A stretch of DNA of 64,000 nt. It comes from Janthinobacterium sp. GTDB taxonomy: Bacteria; Pseudomonadota; Gammaproteobacteria; Burkholderiales; Burkholderiaceae_D. The stretch spans positions 1 through 64,000 of the forward strand of contig NZ_RFSK01000017.1 in the NCBI RefSeq assembly GCF_009923995.1, in the 5' to 3' direction. Made by a program: the position numbers and the translations under genes. Under the pieces are notes generated by a model that was not told the DNA's origin, made no database searches, and saw only the letters and a program-made list of their open reading frames with translations. This document shows positions 1 through 8,522 of the stretch, one piece after another; position 1 is the first letter of the stretch, and each line of letters starts with the position of its first letter.

Positions 1-2
1 TG

Positions 3-437
3 CAGCCCGTCTCGTCCGGCGTAGGCCTGGACAAGCCGGCCCCGGCTGCCGCGCCATGGGGCGTACCAGGCGACTTCGACAAGGAAGCCTTCCTGCGCCA
101 CGCGAAAAGCAATTTCATTCGCCTGCAAGCGGCCTGGGACAAGGCGGACGTCAACGACATCCGCGAATTCACGTCGCCGGAAGTGTATGCGGAACTGCGC
201 ATGCAGATCCAGGAACGGGGCGCGCAGCCGGACTTTACGGACGTCGTCACCATCGATGCCGAACTGTTGGGCATCGAGACGAGCGTCAACGATTACCTGG
301 CCAGCGTGAAGTTTACGGGCATGATCCGCTCGGCGCCTGGCGCGGCAGCGGAACCGTTCGCCGAAGTGTGGAATATGTCGAAACCCGTCAGCGGCAATAG
401 CGGCTGGGTCTTGGCAGGCATTCAACAGTTGGGTTAA
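3..437 (+). CDS. Tim44-like domain protein, C-terminal part
   Basis: The reading frame is open from the left edge, so the start lies outside the window; about 144 residues remain. The visible part begins with a Pro/Ala-rich linker and continues into a Tim44-like domain: DFDKEAFLRHAKSNFIRLQ, then a run of alternating charged and hydrophobic residues with WDKADVNDIREF and a C-terminal strand ending GWVLAGIQQLG. Bacterial Tim44-like proteins are usually membrane-anchored with a Gly-rich N-terminus; that part is missing here. The function in bacteria is poorly defined. It lies just before ubiJ-ubiB on the same strand but is separated from them by a terminator, so it probably belongs to an upstream transcription unit. 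I am confident of the domain and not of the role. Confidence 0.85.
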   Translation, partial: QPVSSGVGLDKPAPAAAPWGVPGDFDKEAFLRHAKSNFIRLQAAWDKADVNDIREFTSPEVYAELRMQIQERGAQPDFTDVVTIDAELLGIETSVNDYLASVKFTGMIRSAPGAAAEPFAEVWNMSKPVSGNSGWVLAGIQQLG

Positions 438-522
438 TGATAATTATTTCCTGAATAGCAGCTTAAGCCCACGATCTATCTGTGGTGCTTGAGGGAGTTT
501 TCCTGCTGAACTGGTAAGATCG

Positions 523-556
523 AAACCGCCCACCTTGTTTGATGGGCGGTTTTTTC
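523..556 (+). terminator. Rho-independent terminator after the Tim44-like gene
   Basis: A perfect 10-bp stem, AAACCGCCCA (523-532) with TGGGCGGTTT (543-552), has a 10-base loop and runs into a T-rich tract. It separates the Tim44-like gene from ubiJ. Confidence 0.8.
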
Positions 557-589
557 TTTTTGGGGGCGCGCGCGGCGCGCAGTATATAG

Positions 590-1240
590 ATGGCACCATT
601 TTCCGATCTCACCCTGATGACGCCCGTCATCGCGACCATCAACCATCTGCTGGCGCAGGAGCCGTGGGCGCGCCAGCAGTTGGCCGTGCACGCGGGCAAG
701 CTGGCCTGCATCGACACGGGGGCCGTCGCCCTGCGCCTGCGCGTCGACAGCGCCGGCATGCTGGAGGGGGCTCCCGGTACGGCGCCGGCGGACGTGCCGG
801 CCAACGTCACCATCCGCGTGAAATTGTCCGACCTGCCGCTGATCCTGCAAAACCGCGAGCGGGCGTTTTCCTACGTCAAGATCGAAGGCGATGCGGAATT
901 TGCCAATGCGATTTCGCAACTGAGCAAGGGCCTGCGCTGGGAAGCGGAACACGACCTGGAAAAGCTACTCGGCCCCATCCTCGCCACGCGCCTCGTCGCC
1001 GGTGCGAAGGATGCCGTCGCCTTCGTGCGCACGGGCCAGCAAAAGCTGGCGGAAAACGTGGCCGAGTATTTCCTGGACGAACAGCCCATGCTGATCCGTC
1101 CCACCACCTTGCAAGAGTATTCCACCGGCGTGACGCGCGTGCGCGATGACGTCGAACGCCTGGCCAAGCGCCTCGCCAGACTGGAAAAGGCGGCCGCCGC
1201 CCTCCAGCCGCAGTCCTCCTTACCGGATTTGTCTACATGA
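590..1240 (+). CDS. ubiJ: Ubiquinone biosynthesis accessory factor UbiJ (SCP2 domain)
   Basis: 216 residues. The N-terminal half is an SCP2/sterol-carrier-like lipid-binding domain (about residues 10-110, containing [14 protein letters not shown] and [18 protein letters not shown]). The C-terminus is a helical, charged tail ([23 protein letters not shown]) that probably coils. UbiJ is known as a soluble scaffold/lipid-binding factor for the late ubiquinone hydroxylation and methylation steps, acting with UbiK. The assignment is supported by the next gene, ubiB, whose ATG overlaps the ubiJ stop (ATGA), which implies translational coupling. The length fits the family. Confidence 0.9.
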   Translation: MAPFSDLTLMTPVIATINHLLAQEPWARQQLAVHAGKLACIDTGAVALRLRVDSAGMLEGAPGTAPADVPANVTIRVKLSDLPLILQNRERAFSYVKIEGDAEFANAISQLSKGLRWEAEHDLEKLLGPILATRLVAGAKDAVAFVRTGQQKLAENVAEYFLDEQPMLIRPTTLQEYSTGVTRVRDDVERLAKRLARLEKAAAALQPQSSLPDLST

Positions 1241-2808
1241 TATTGAAATTCCTGCGCCTGTTTAAAATCATCCGTGTTTCCATCAAGTACGGTCTGGATG
1301 AAATAGCGATTTCTGGTCTGCAAGTTCCCCGCACCGCCAAGCTGATCGACACCCTGATTTTCTGGCGCGACCTGTCGTCGCCACGGGGCCTGCGCCTGCG
1401 CTTGGCGCTGGAAGAGCTGGGACCGATCTTCGTCAAGTTCGGCCAGGTGCTGTCCACGCGGCGCGACCTGATGCCGCCCGACATCGCCGAAGAATTGGCG
1501 CGCCTGCAAGACCGCGTGCCGCCCTTCGATTCCGACCTGGCCATCGCGCAAATCACCAAGTCCCTGGGCGCGCACCCGGACCAGCTGTTTGCCCGCTTCG
1601 AGCGCGAGCCGGTGGCGTCCGCCTCGATTGCCCAGGTGCACTTCGCCACCCTGAAAGACGGCCGCGAAGTGGCCGTGAAGGTCTTGCGTCCAGGCATGAA
1701 AAAGCTGATCGACGAAGACGTGGCCCTGATGCATATCGCGGCCGGCTGGATCAGCCGCCTGTGGGCCGACAGCAAGCGGCTGAAGCCGAAAGAGGTGGTG
1801 GGCGAGTTCGACAAATACCTGCACGACGAGCTGGACCTGATGCGCGAGGCGGCCAACGCCAGCCAGCTGCGCCGCAACTTCGCCAACTCGGACCTGCTGC
1901 TGGTGCCCGAGATGCACTGGGATTACTGCTCCAGCAGCGTCATCGTGATGGAACGCATGTACGGCATCCCCGTGTCGCAGACGGATCGCCTGGTGGCGGC
2001 TGGCGTGGACTTGCGCAAGCTGTCCAGCGATGGCGTGGAAATTTTCTTCACGCAAGTGTTCCGTGACGGCTTTTTTCATGCCGATATGCACCCGGGTAAT
2101 ATTCTCGTGTCCATCGCGCCCGAATCGTTCGGCCGCTACATCGCGCTCGATTTCGGCATCGTCGGTACTTTGAACGACTACGACAAGGATTACCTGTCGC
2201 AGAACTTCCTCGCCTTCTTCCGCCGCGACTACAAGCGCGTGGCCGAGGCGCACATCGAGTCGGGCTGGGCGCCGAAGGATACGCGCGTCGACGAACTGGA
2301 AGCGGCCGTGCGCGCCTGCTGCGAACCCATCTTCGACCGCCCGCTGAAGGATATTTCTTTTGGACAAGTCCTGCTGCGGCTGTTCCAGACGTCGCGCCGC
2401 TTCAACGTGGAAGTGCAGCCGCAACTGGTGCTGCTGCAAAAGACCCTGCTCAATATCGAGGGCCTGGGCCGCCAGCTGGACCCGGAACTGGACCTGTGGC
2501 AGACGGCCAAGCCCTACCTGGAAAAATGGATGAGCAATCAGGTGGGCCCGCAAGGCTTCATGGAGCGCCTGCGCGCCGAGGCGCCCCGTTATGCGCACAT
2601 CTTCCCGCAACTGCCGCGCTTGCTGCATCAGGCCTTGACGGTGCACGGCGAACCGCGCGAAAACGACGTGGAACTGATGAAAGTATTGCTCGCCGAGCAA
2701 CGTCAGACCAACCGTTTGCTGAGCTTTATCGTGTACTTCGTGGGCGCCTTCGCGCTCGGCGCGCTGGGCTTGCAAGTGTTCATGCGCTGGCACCAATTGC
2801 CGTTTTAA
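1237..2808 (+). CDS. ubiB: Ubiquinone biosynthesis protein UbiB (ABC1/ADCK-type atypical kinase)
   Basis: 523 residues, the usual size. The family KxGQ motif is at K67-F-G-Q70 in [16 protein letters not shown]. It is followed by the Ala-rich nucleotide loop ([10 protein letters not shown]), the VAVKVLRPG lysine, the catalytic loop [14 protein letters not shown] and the metal-binding ALDFGIVG. Two hydrophobic segments close the C-terminus ([22 protein letters not shown]), which fits an inner-membrane anchor. UbiB is an ATPase needed for ubiquinone synthesis, thought to help extract lipid intermediates from the membrane. It overlaps ubiJ by four bases and is followed after 19 bp by a methyltransferase gene. 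Confidence 0.95.
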   Translation: MILKFLRLFKIIRVSIKYGLDEIAISGLQVPRTAKLIDTLIFWRDLSSPRGLRLRLALEELGPIFVKFGQVLSTRRDLMPPDIAEELARLQDRVPPFDSDLAIAQITKSLGAHPDQLFARFEREPVASASIAQVHFATLKDGREVAVKVLRPGMKKLIDEDVALMHIAAGWISRLWADSKRLKPKEVVGEFDKYLHDELDLMREAANASQLRRNFANSDLLLVPEMHWDYCSSSVIVMERMYGIPVSQTDRLVAAGVDLRKLSSDGVEIFFTQVFRDGFFHADMHPGNILVSIAPESFGRYIALDFGIVGTLNDYDKDYLSQNFLAFFRRDYKRVAEAHIESGWAPKDTRVDELEAAVRACCEPIFDRPLKDISFGQVLLRLFQTSRRFNVEVQPQLVLLQKTLLNIEGLGRQLDPELDLWQTAKPYLEKWMSNQVGPQGFMERLRAEAPRYAHIFPQLPRLLHQALTVHGEPRENDVELMKVLLAEQRQTNRLLSFIVYFVGAFALGALGLQVFMRWHQLPF

Positions 2809-2827
2809 CTCGCTGAGGACGTAAGTG

Positions 2828-3430
2828 ATGGCTGACTTCCAGACCCGCGATCCGCTCTCGCCCGCCTTCTGGGACGAGCGATTCGAGAAGCAATTCACGC
2901 CCTGGGACCACGGCGGCGTGCCGTCGCGCCTGCGCAGCTTTGTGGCCGGCAGCCCGGCGCCGCTGCGCTGCCTGATTCCCGGCTGCGGCTCCGCCCATGA
3001 GCTGGCCTTCATGCTGGACCACGGCTGGGATGCCACGGCCATCGATTTTTCGCCGGCCGCCGTGGCCGCCGCACGCGGGCAGCTGGGCGAGCGGGCAGGC
3101 CAGGTGGTGGAAGCGGATTTCTTTGCCTGGCAGCCCGCCGCGCCGCTGGACCTGATCTATGAACGGGCTTTCCTGTGCGCCATGCCGCGCACCATGTGGC
3201 CGCAGGTGGCGGCCCGCTGGGCCCAGTTGCTGGCGCCGGGCGCCATGCTGGCCGGCTACTTTTTCTTTGACGACAATGCCAAGGGGCCGCCGTTTGGCAT
3301 TTCGCGCGAGACACTGCAGGAATTGCTGGCGCCGCATTTCGACTGCCTGGCCGACGAGGCCGTCAGTGATTCCATTGCCGTCTTCGCGGGCAAGGAGCGC
3401 TGGATGAGCTGGCGCCGCAGGGCGGACTGA
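2828..3430 (+). CDS. SAM-dependent methyltransferase, TPMT-like
   Basis: 200 residues. The glycine-rich SAM loop is LIPGCGSAHELAFM (about residues 43-56). The preceding FWDERFEKQFTPWDHGGVPSRL is typical of the thiopurine S-methyltransferase-like class I family, where FWxxR and TPWD-G are conserved. Further motifs are DFSPAAVAAAR (acidic residue binding the ribose) and DLIYERAFLCAMP. A GTG lies directly before this ATG; the ATG is preferred because GAGGA stands about 8 bases upstream. The substrate cannot be read from sequence: family members methylate thiols, selenium or tellurium compounds, or halides. It follows ubiB closely and may be cotranscribed with it. I see no direct link to quinone synthesis. 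Confidence 0.85.
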   Translation: MADFQTRDPLSPAFWDERFEKQFTPWDHGGVPSRLRSFVAGSPAPLRCLIPGCGSAHELAFMLDHGWDATAIDFSPAAVAAARGQLGERAGQVVEADFFAWQPAAPLDLIYERAFLCAMPRTMWPQVAARWAQLLAPGAMLAGYFFFDDNAKGPPFGISRETLQELLAPHFDCLADEAVSDSIAVFAGKERWMSWRRRAD

Positions 3431-3521
3431 GCCTGGCAGGCCCGGCGAGCGGGCAATTTCCGTAAAGGATGATGGAAAAGCTTTATAATTCAGGGTTTTT
3501 GATGATTTTCTCGGAGTAGAG

Positions 3522-3833
3522 ATGCCGATTTACGCTTACCGTTGTGACGAGTGTGGTTTTGCCAAGGATGTCTTGCAAAAGATCTCCGATCCAGTACTGA
3601 CGGTGTGCCTGTCGTGCGGCAAGCCCAGTTTCAAGAAACAATTGACGGCAGCCGGTTTCCAATTGAAGGGCACGGGCTGGTACGCGACCGATTTCCGCGG
3701 CGGCACGGCGCCCACCACGGCCATTCCGACGGGCCCGGCCGATAGCGCCAAGCCTGCAGCCCCGGCCGACAGCGCACCGGCCGCCGCGGCACCGGCGCCC
3801 GCGCCTGCCGCCGCTGCGCCGAAAGCGGACTGA
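3522..3833 (+). CDS. FmdB-family zinc-ribbon protein
   Basis: 103 residues. The first 55 form the FmdB/CxxC_CXXC_SSSS zinc ribbon, with cysteine pairs C8/C11 (RCDECG) and C29/C32 (CLSCGK), followed by KKQLTAAGFQLKGTGWYATDF, which is diagnostic for the family. The remainder is a low-complexity Ala/Pro tail (PAAAAPAPAPAAAAPKAD), probably disordered. FmdB proteins are named after a regulator next to formamidase genes, but most are uncharacterised small ribbon proteins. In betaproteobacteria this gene commonly sits, as here, before a DUF502 gene and aspS. Family assignment is secure and function is unknown. Confidence 0.9.
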   Translation: MPIYAYRCDECGFAKDVLQKISDPVLTVCLSCGKPSFKKQLTAAGFQLKGTGWYATDFRGGTAPTTAIPTGPADSAKPAAPADSAPAAAAPAPAPAAAAPKAD

Positions 3834-3873
3834 AACGCGCTGTGCGCCGACCCATTCCATTATCGAGAAACCG

Positions 3874-4509
3874 ATGCGTAAATACTTTATTACCGGATTA
3901 CTGATTTTAGTACCGCTGGCCATTACCGTCTGGGTACTCAATCTGGTGATCGGCACCCTGGACCAGTCGCTGCTGCTGGTACCGGCACGTTTCCGCCCGA
4001 ACTCGCTGTTCGGCTTTGACATTCCCGGCCTGGGGACGATACTGACGATAGTCATCGTGTTCCTGACGGGCCTGTTGACGAATAACCTCGTCGGCAATTA
4101 TGTGGTGAAACTGTGGGAAAATTTGCTGCAGCGCATACCCATCGTCAATTCCCTGTATTCGAGCGTCAAGCAAGTGTCGGATACCTTGTTTTCCTCGTCG
4201 GGCAATGCTTTCCGCAAGGCTGTGCTGGTGCCGTATCCGCATCAGAACTCCTGGACCATCGCCTTCCTCACCGGCGTGCCGGGCGGCGATGCGGCGAACC
4301 ACCTGGTGGGCGATTACGTCAGCGTGTACGTGCCGACGACGCCCAACCCGACATCAGGCTTTTTCCTGATGATGAAGCGCAGCGATGTGGTCGAACTCGA
4401 CATGAGCGTCGATGCGGCGCTCAAGTACATCGTCTCGATGGGCGTGGTGGCGCCTGCGGAAGTTGTCGCTGTAACGGCCCCGGTCCCGGTACCGGCAGCC
4501 AAAGAATAA
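3874..4509 (+). CDS. DUF502 family membrane protein
   Basis: 211 residues. Two transmembrane helices lie near the N-terminus (about 4-27, YFITGLLILVPLAITVWVLN; and about 52-76, IPGLGTILTIVIVFLTGLL). They are followed by a soluble DUF502 domain with the family motifs IPIVNSLYSSVKQVSDT, TGFLTG-like AFLTGVP and VPTTPNPTSGFFLM. The N-terminal MRKYFITGLLILVPLAIT is characteristic. The family is widespread and uncharacterised; its conserved place before aspS is context only. It starts 41 bp after the FmdB gene and is probably cotranscribed with it. A short GC-rich hairpin (CGTCCC/GGGACG, near 4518-4532) follows without a T-tract. Confidence 0.9.
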   Translation: MRKYFITGLLILVPLAITVWVLNLVIGTLDQSLLLVPARFRPNSLFGFDIPGLGTILTIVIVFLTGLLTNNLVGNYVVKLWENLLQRIPIVNSLYSSVKQVSDTLFSSSGNAFRKAVLVPYPHQNSWTIAFLTGVPGGDAANHLVGDYVSVYVPTTPNPTSGFFLMMKRSDVVELDMSVDAALKYIVSMGVVAPAEVVAVTAPVPVPAAKE

Positions 4510-4571
4510 AGGCAGGCGTCCCGCGGGGACGTGGCCGGATTGAACACTCACTAACCTGAACTGAGAATTTT

Positions 4572-6377
4572 ATGTCTATGCGTACTCAATATTGCGGCCT
4601 CGTCACTGAAGCCATGCTGGGCCAAACCGTCAGCCTGTGCGGCTGGGTACATCGCCGCCGCGACCACGGCAGCCTGATTTTCATCGACTTGCGCGACCGT
4701 GAAGGCCTGGTGCAAATCGTCTGCAACCCGGAACAGGCGGAGATGTTCAAGGTCGCCGAAGCCGTGCGCAACGAATTCTGTCTGCGCGTGACGGGCGTCG
4801 TGACCGCGCGCACGGAAGGCACCATCAACACCAACTTGAATTCGGGCAAGATCGAAGTCGTTTGCGCCGAGATGGAAGTGCTGAACGCCTCCGTGCCCGT
4901 GCCGTTCCAGCTGGACGACGACAACCTGTCGGAAACGACGCGTCTGACGCACCGCGTGCTGGACCTGCGCCGCCCGCAAATGCAGAACAACCTGCGCCTG
5001 CGCTACAAGGTGACGATGGAAGTGCGCAAGTACCTCGACGCGCTGGGCTTCATCGACATCGAAACGCCGATGCTCACCAAGTCCACGCCAGAAGGCGCGC
5101 GCGATTACCTCGTGCCATCGCGTGTGAACGCCGGCAATTTCTTCGCCTTGCCACAATCGCCACAGTTGTTCAAGCAACTGTTGATGGTCGCCAACTTCGA
5201 CCGTTACTACCAGATCACCAAGTGCTTCCGCGACGAAGACTTGCGCGCTGACCGCCAGCCGGAATTCACGCAGATCGACTGCGAAACCTCGTTCCTGACG
5301 GAACAGGAAATCCGCGACCTGTTCGAGGACATGATACGCGTCGTCTTCAAGAACACCCTGAACATCGACCTGCCGAACCCGTTCCCGGTGATGGATTTCG
5401 CCACGGCCATGGGCTTGTACGGTTCCGACAAGCCGGACATGCGCGTCAAGCTGGCTTTCACGGACTTGACCGATGTCATGAAAGACGTGGATTTCAAGGT
5501 CTTCTCGGGCGCGGCCAACATGCCGAACGGCCGCGTCGTCGGCTTGCTGGTACCTGGCGGCGGCGCCATGCCACGCTCGGAAATCGATGCCTACACGCAA
5601 TTTGTCGCCATTTACGGCGCCAAGGGCCTGGCATACATCAAGGTCAATGAAAAAGCCAAGGGCCGCGACGGCCTGCAATCGCCGATCGTGAAGAACCTGC
5701 ACGATGCGGCATTGGCACAGATCGTGGAACTGACCAACGCGCAAGACGGCGACCTGATCTTCTTCGGCGCCGACAAGGCCAAGGTGGTCAACGACGCCAT
5801 CGGCGCGCTGCGCGTGAAGATCGGCCACAGCGATTTCGGCAAGAAATCGGGCCTGTTCGAAGACGTGTGGAAGCCATTGTGGGTGGTCGACTTCCCGATG
5901 TTCGAGCATGACGAGGAAGCGGACCGCTGGACGGCAACCCACCATCCGTTCACGGCGCCGAAAGACGGCCATGAAGACATGCTGGAAAGCAATCCGGGCG
6001 CCTGCATCGCCAAGGCCTACGACATGGTCCTGAACGGCTGGGAACTGGGTGGCGGTTCCATCCGTATCCACCGTGAAGAAGTGCAAAGCAAGGTCTTCCG
6101 TGCACTGAAGATCGACGCGGAAGAAGCGCAGCTGAAGTTCGGCTTCCTGCTCGACGCCCTGCAATACGGCGCGCCGCCGCATGGCGGCCTGGCATTCGGC
6201 CTGGACCGTATCGTGACCATGATGACGGGTTCCGATTCCATCCGCGACGTGATCGCCTTCCCGAAAACCCAGCGCGCCCAGTGCCTGCTGACCCAGGCGC
6301 CGTCGGAAGTGGACGAGAAGCAACTGCGCGAACTGCACATCCGTTTGCGCGGCGCCGAGCCAAAAGTAGCAGGCTAA
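4572..6377 (+). CDS. aspS: Aspartyl-tRNA synthetase
   Basis: 601 residues, the normal size for bacterial AspRS. The N-terminal OB-fold anticodon-binding domain includes [22 protein letters not shown]. Class II motif 2 is [18 protein letters not shown], the bacterial GAD insertion domain lies in the middle, and motif 3 is [14 protein letters not shown] near the C-terminus. It charges tRNA-Asp with aspartate in the cytosol. The ATG at 4578 (MRTQYCG) is an equally possible start, because the family often begins MRT. An excellent terminator follows 57 bp downstream, after an inserted palindromic repeat. Confidence 0.97.
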   Translation: MSMRTQYCGLVTEAMLGQTVSLCGWVHRRRDHGSLIFIDLRDREGLVQIVCNPEQAEMFKVAEAVRNEFCLRVTGVVTARTEGTINTNLNSGKIEVVCAEMEVLNASVPVPFQLDDDNLSETTRLTHRVLDLRRPQMQNNLRLRYKVTMEVRKYLDALGFIDIETPMLTKSTPEGARDYLVPSRVNAGNFFALPQSPQLFKQLLMVANFDRYYQITKCFRDEDLRADRQPEFTQIDCETSFLTEQEIRDLFEDMIRVVFKNTLNIDLPNPFPVMDFATAMGLYGSDKPDMRVKLAFTDLTDVMKDVDFKVFSGAANMPNGRVVGLLVPGGGAMPRSEIDAYTQFVAIYGAKGLAYIKVNEKAKGRDGLQSPIVKNLHDAALAQIVELTNAQDGDLIFFGADKAKVVNDAIGALRVKIGHSDFGKKSGLFEDVWKPLWVVDFPMFEHDEEADRWTATHHPFTAPKDGHEDMLESNPGACIAKAYDMVLNGWELGGGSIRIHREEVQSKVFRALKIDAEEAQLKFGFLLDALQYGAPPHGGLAFGLDRIVTMMTGSDSIRDVIAFPKTQRAQCLLTQAPSEVDEKQLRELHIRLRGAEPKVAG

Positions 6378-6391
6378 GCATTAACCGAGGC

Positions 6392-6434
6392 TGGGGTCAG
6401 ACGGGGACGCCGAGTCCCGCCGGGTCTGACCCCA
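6392..6434. repeat. Palindromic GGGGTCAGAC-type repeat element
   Basis: Outer arms TGGGGTCAGAC (6392-6402) and GTCTGACCCCA (6424-6434) are perfect inverted repeats. They enclose a second short hairpin, GGGAC (6404-6408) with GTCCC (6414-6418). The element lies between the aspS stop and its terminator. A related outer arm bounds the element at 45095-45160, so this looks like a small dispersed repeat, not part of aspS. Confidence 0.6.
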
Positions 6435-6459
6435 AAAGGCGCTGACGAGGCGCCTTTTT
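6435..6459 (+). terminator. Rho-independent terminator of aspS
   Basis: Stem AAAGGCGC (6435-6442) pairs perfectly with GCGCCTTT (6450-6457) around a 7-base loop, followed by T residues. Confidence 0.8.
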
Positions 6460-6469
6460 CATTGTTGAT

Positions 6470-6934
6470 ATGACCCATAAAATTCCCGTTTCCGTGCTGG
6501 TCGTCATTCATACGGCCGAACTCGACGTCCTGCTGATCGAGCGCGCGGGCCAGCCCGGCTTCTGGCAATCGGTGACCGGTTCCGTCGACGCCGTCGACGA
6601 GCCGCTGCTGCAGACGGCCGCGCGCGAGCTGTGCGAGGAGACCGGCATCGTCGCCGATGGCGAACGCATCGTGCTGCGCGACTGGCACCTGGCGAACGAG
6701 TACGAGATCTACCCCATCTGGCGCCACCGCTACGCGCCGGGCGTGACGCGCAACACGGAGCACGTCTTCAGCGTGCAGGTGCCGCGCGACGTCGTCATCA
6801 CCCTGAGTCCGCGCGAGCACCTGCAGTACGCCTGGCTGCCGTACCTGGCGGCGGCCGACCGGTGTTTTTCCTCTTCCAATGCGGAAGCCATTTTGCTGCT
6901 GCCGGCCATGACGGGCCTGGCACGGCCTGCCTGA
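6470..6934 (+). CDS. nudB: Dihydroneopterin triphosphate diphosphatase (Nudix hydrolase)
   Basis: 154 residues. The Nudix box is at about residues 38-61: GSVDAVDE, seven residues, then RELCEETGI, with six residues rather than five between the leading Gly and the first Glu. The start (HKIPVSVLVVIHT), the WQSVTGS motif and WRHRYAPGVTRNTEHVF match the NudB group, which removes pyrophosphate from dihydroneopterin triphosphate in folate synthesis. In many beta- and gammaproteobacteria nudB follows aspS, as here, and this supports the assignment. It is followed after 19 bp by two small membrane-protein genes on the same strand. Confidence 0.9.
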   Translation: MTHKIPVSVLVVIHTAELDVLLIERAGQPGFWQSVTGSVDAVDEPLLQTAARELCEETGIVADGERIVLRDWHLANEYEIYPIWRHRYAPGVTRNTEHVFSVQVPRDVVITLSPREHLQYAWLPYLAAADRCFSSSNAEAILLLPAMTGLARPA

Positions 6935-6953
6935 CCCACCGAGAAAGTCTTTC

Positions 6954-7247
6954 ATGTTGAACTGGATTCATTTGACGACGCAGCAGAAACTGCTGGGTAC
7001 CGTGGGCATCGTTTTCTGCCTGTGTTTTATTTTCCTGCTGTTTAGCTCCACCCTGCCTGGCCGCACGCCGCCCATCGGCATGCCCCTGATGGCCATCGGC
7101 TGGCTGCTGCACCCGGGCGCATTTGCCCCGGGCAAGCGCACGGTGGCCTGGCGCGGCGCCCCATTGCTGGTGAAGATCGTCTGGGCGGCCGGCATCACGG
7201 CGCTGATCGTCAGCGTGACGGCGGGCGTGGGCCGCATGCTGGCCTGA
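6954..7247 (+). CDS. Small two-helix membrane protein, tandem copy 1
   Basis: 97 residues, function unknown. Two hydrophobic helices are clear (about 14-31, GTVGIVFCLCFIFLLFSS, and about 74-95, IVWAAGITALIVSVTAGVG). They flank a short central loop with a conserved LLHPGAFAPGKR segment. The next gene encodes a protein with the same opening (MLNW, then QQKLLG), the same LLHP-FA-G loop and the same LVK at the start of the second helix. The two are therefore tandem paralogues. The ATG is preceded by GAGAAAG. It is probably cotranscribed with nudB, but the tight spacing is the only hint about role. Confidence 0.7.
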   Translation: MLNWIHLTTQQKLLGTVGIVFCLCFIFLLFSSTLPGRTPPIGMPLMAIGWLLHPGAFAPGKRTVAWRGAPLLVKIVWAAGITALIVSVTAGVGRMLA

Positions 7248-7317
7248 GGCTCTATAAACTATTGTCATATGGTATTATTGCTTTAATGGTAATTTTACTT
7301 CATGACGAAAGGTTTGC

Positions 7318-7620
7318 ATGCTGAACTGGTCTCAACTTTCTTTTCAGCAGCGCCTCTTGGGCGCCATCTTCCTGTCCTGGATTTTTGGCGCCTTGTACGC
7401 CGTGTGTTTTCCCGATCAGCCCCAGGTCCGCTTGCCACAGGCCGGTTTGCCCTTGCTGATGCTGGGATTTCTCCTGCACCCCCGCTGCTTTGCCGGCGGG
7501 CGGGGCGCCTTCAGCTGGAGCAGCGCCCCCAGGCTGGTGAAAGGCTTGTGGGTGATCGGCATGGTGGTGGGCAGCATCAGCGCCATCGATAGTTTGCTGC
7601 TGGCGATGGTCGGCAGATAA
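7318..7620 (+). CDS. Small two-helix membrane protein, tandem copy 2
   Basis: 100 residues, paralogous to the preceding gene. It begins MLNWSQLSFQQRLLG, shares the LLHPRCFAGG loop and ends with a second hydrophobic helix (GLWVIGMVVGSISAIDSLLLAMVG). A 70-bp AT-richer gap separates the copies, so this one may have its own promoter. GAAAGG lies about 7 bases before the ATG. No domain is recognised. Plausible roles for such proteins (membrane-complex subunit, small stress protein) are speculation. Confidence 0.7.
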   Translation: MLNWSQLSFQQRLLGAIFLSWIFGALYAVCFPDQPQVRLPQAGLPLLMLGFLLHPRCFAGGRGAFSWSSAPRLVKGLWVIGMVVGSISAIDSLLLAMVGR

Positions 7621-7691
7621 AGTGGGACTTGGGTGCGCACGCGCACCTACGCCGGCGCCGCGCGGGGCTTGTCTGGGAGTAGAATCAATGC

Positions 7692-8513
7692 ATGAAAATC
7701 CGCGTAGCAACTTATAATATACACAAGGGCGTCTCGTCCGTACGGGGCTTGCCCCGCGTGCATGCTTTAAAGCAGGCGATTGCCCTGTTCAATGCCGATG
7801 TTGTTTTTTTGCAAGAGGTGCAGGGCAAGCACGACCGCAATGCGGCCCGCTATGGTGCCGAGAAAAACGGCCACAAGCATTGGCCGGAAGCGTCGCAGCA
7901 TGAATTCTTTGCCGGCGCCGAACACCATTCCGCCTACGGCATGAATGCCGTGTATGACCATGGCCACCATGGCAATGCTCTGCTGAGCAAGTTTCCCATC
8001 GCCTCGCAAACCAACCACGACGTCTCCGACCACGCCTACGAACAGCGCGGCATCCTGCATTGCGTACTCAGGACGCCGCAGGCCGACGTGCACTGCTACG
8101 TGGTGCACCTGGGTTTGTTCGAATCGGGACGGGGGCGCCAAACGCAGGCTCTCATCGATGCCGTCATGGAATCGGCGCCGAATGGCGAACCCGTCATCAT
8201 CGCGGGCGACTTCAACGACTGGCGCAACACGCTCAGCGACAAGCTGCGCAATGCACTGGGCGTGGTGGAAGTGTTCGACCAGCGTGCGTCGAACTCGGCC
8301 TTGGGCGACCTCGTGCGCACCCTGGCGCGGCGCCAGACGAAAACCCCCGTGCCCGTGCCGGCACGTACCTTTCCCGCCGCCTTGCCGTGGTTCCGCCTGG
8401 ACCGCATCTATGTGCGCGGTTTCCACGTGGAAGGCGCGCAAGTGATGCACGGCACCCTGTGGGCAAAACTGTCGGACCACGCGCCGATAGTTGCTGCTTT
8501 GAAACTCGCGTAG
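7692..8513 (+). CDS. Endonuclease/exonuclease/phosphatase-family protein
   Basis: 273 residues, the size of a stand-alone EEP domain. Family motifs run in order: RVATYNIHKG (Asn metal/phosphate ligand), FLQEVQG (catalytic Glu), GNALLSKFPI, VHLGLFESGR, IAGDFNDWRNTL (catalytic Asp/Asn) and the C-terminal LSDHAPIVA (Asp-His pair). Members hydrolyse phosphodiesters in DNA, RNA or lipid head groups. The next gene, 9 bp downstream, encodes a phospholipase-D-type cardiolipin synthase, and EEP proteins are often found beside clsB. A role in lipid or phosphodiester metabolism is plausible but not shown. Confidence 0.85.
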   Translation: MKIRVATYNIHKGVSSVRGLPRVHALKQAIALFNADVVFLQEVQGKHDRNAARYGAEKNGHKHWPEASQHEFFAGAEHHSAYGMNAVYDHGHHGNALLSKFPIASQTNHDVSDHAYEQRGILHCVLRTPQADVHCYVVHLGLFESGRGRQTQALIDAVMESAPNGEPVIIAGDFNDWRNTLSDKLRNALGVVEVFDQRASNSALGDLVRTLARRQTKTPVPVPARTFPAALPWFRLDRIYVRGFHVEGAQVMHGTLWAKLSDHAPIVAALKLA

Positions 8514-8522
8514 ACTGCCGGC

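Noticed and set aside
871-3042. Very long open frame on the minus strand opposite ubiB
   Set aside because: Composition is His/Gln/Arg/Ala-rich with no domain, as expected for the antisense of a GC-rich gene. The same applies to long antisense frames opposite aspS, the fad fusion, the usher and the SMC gene.
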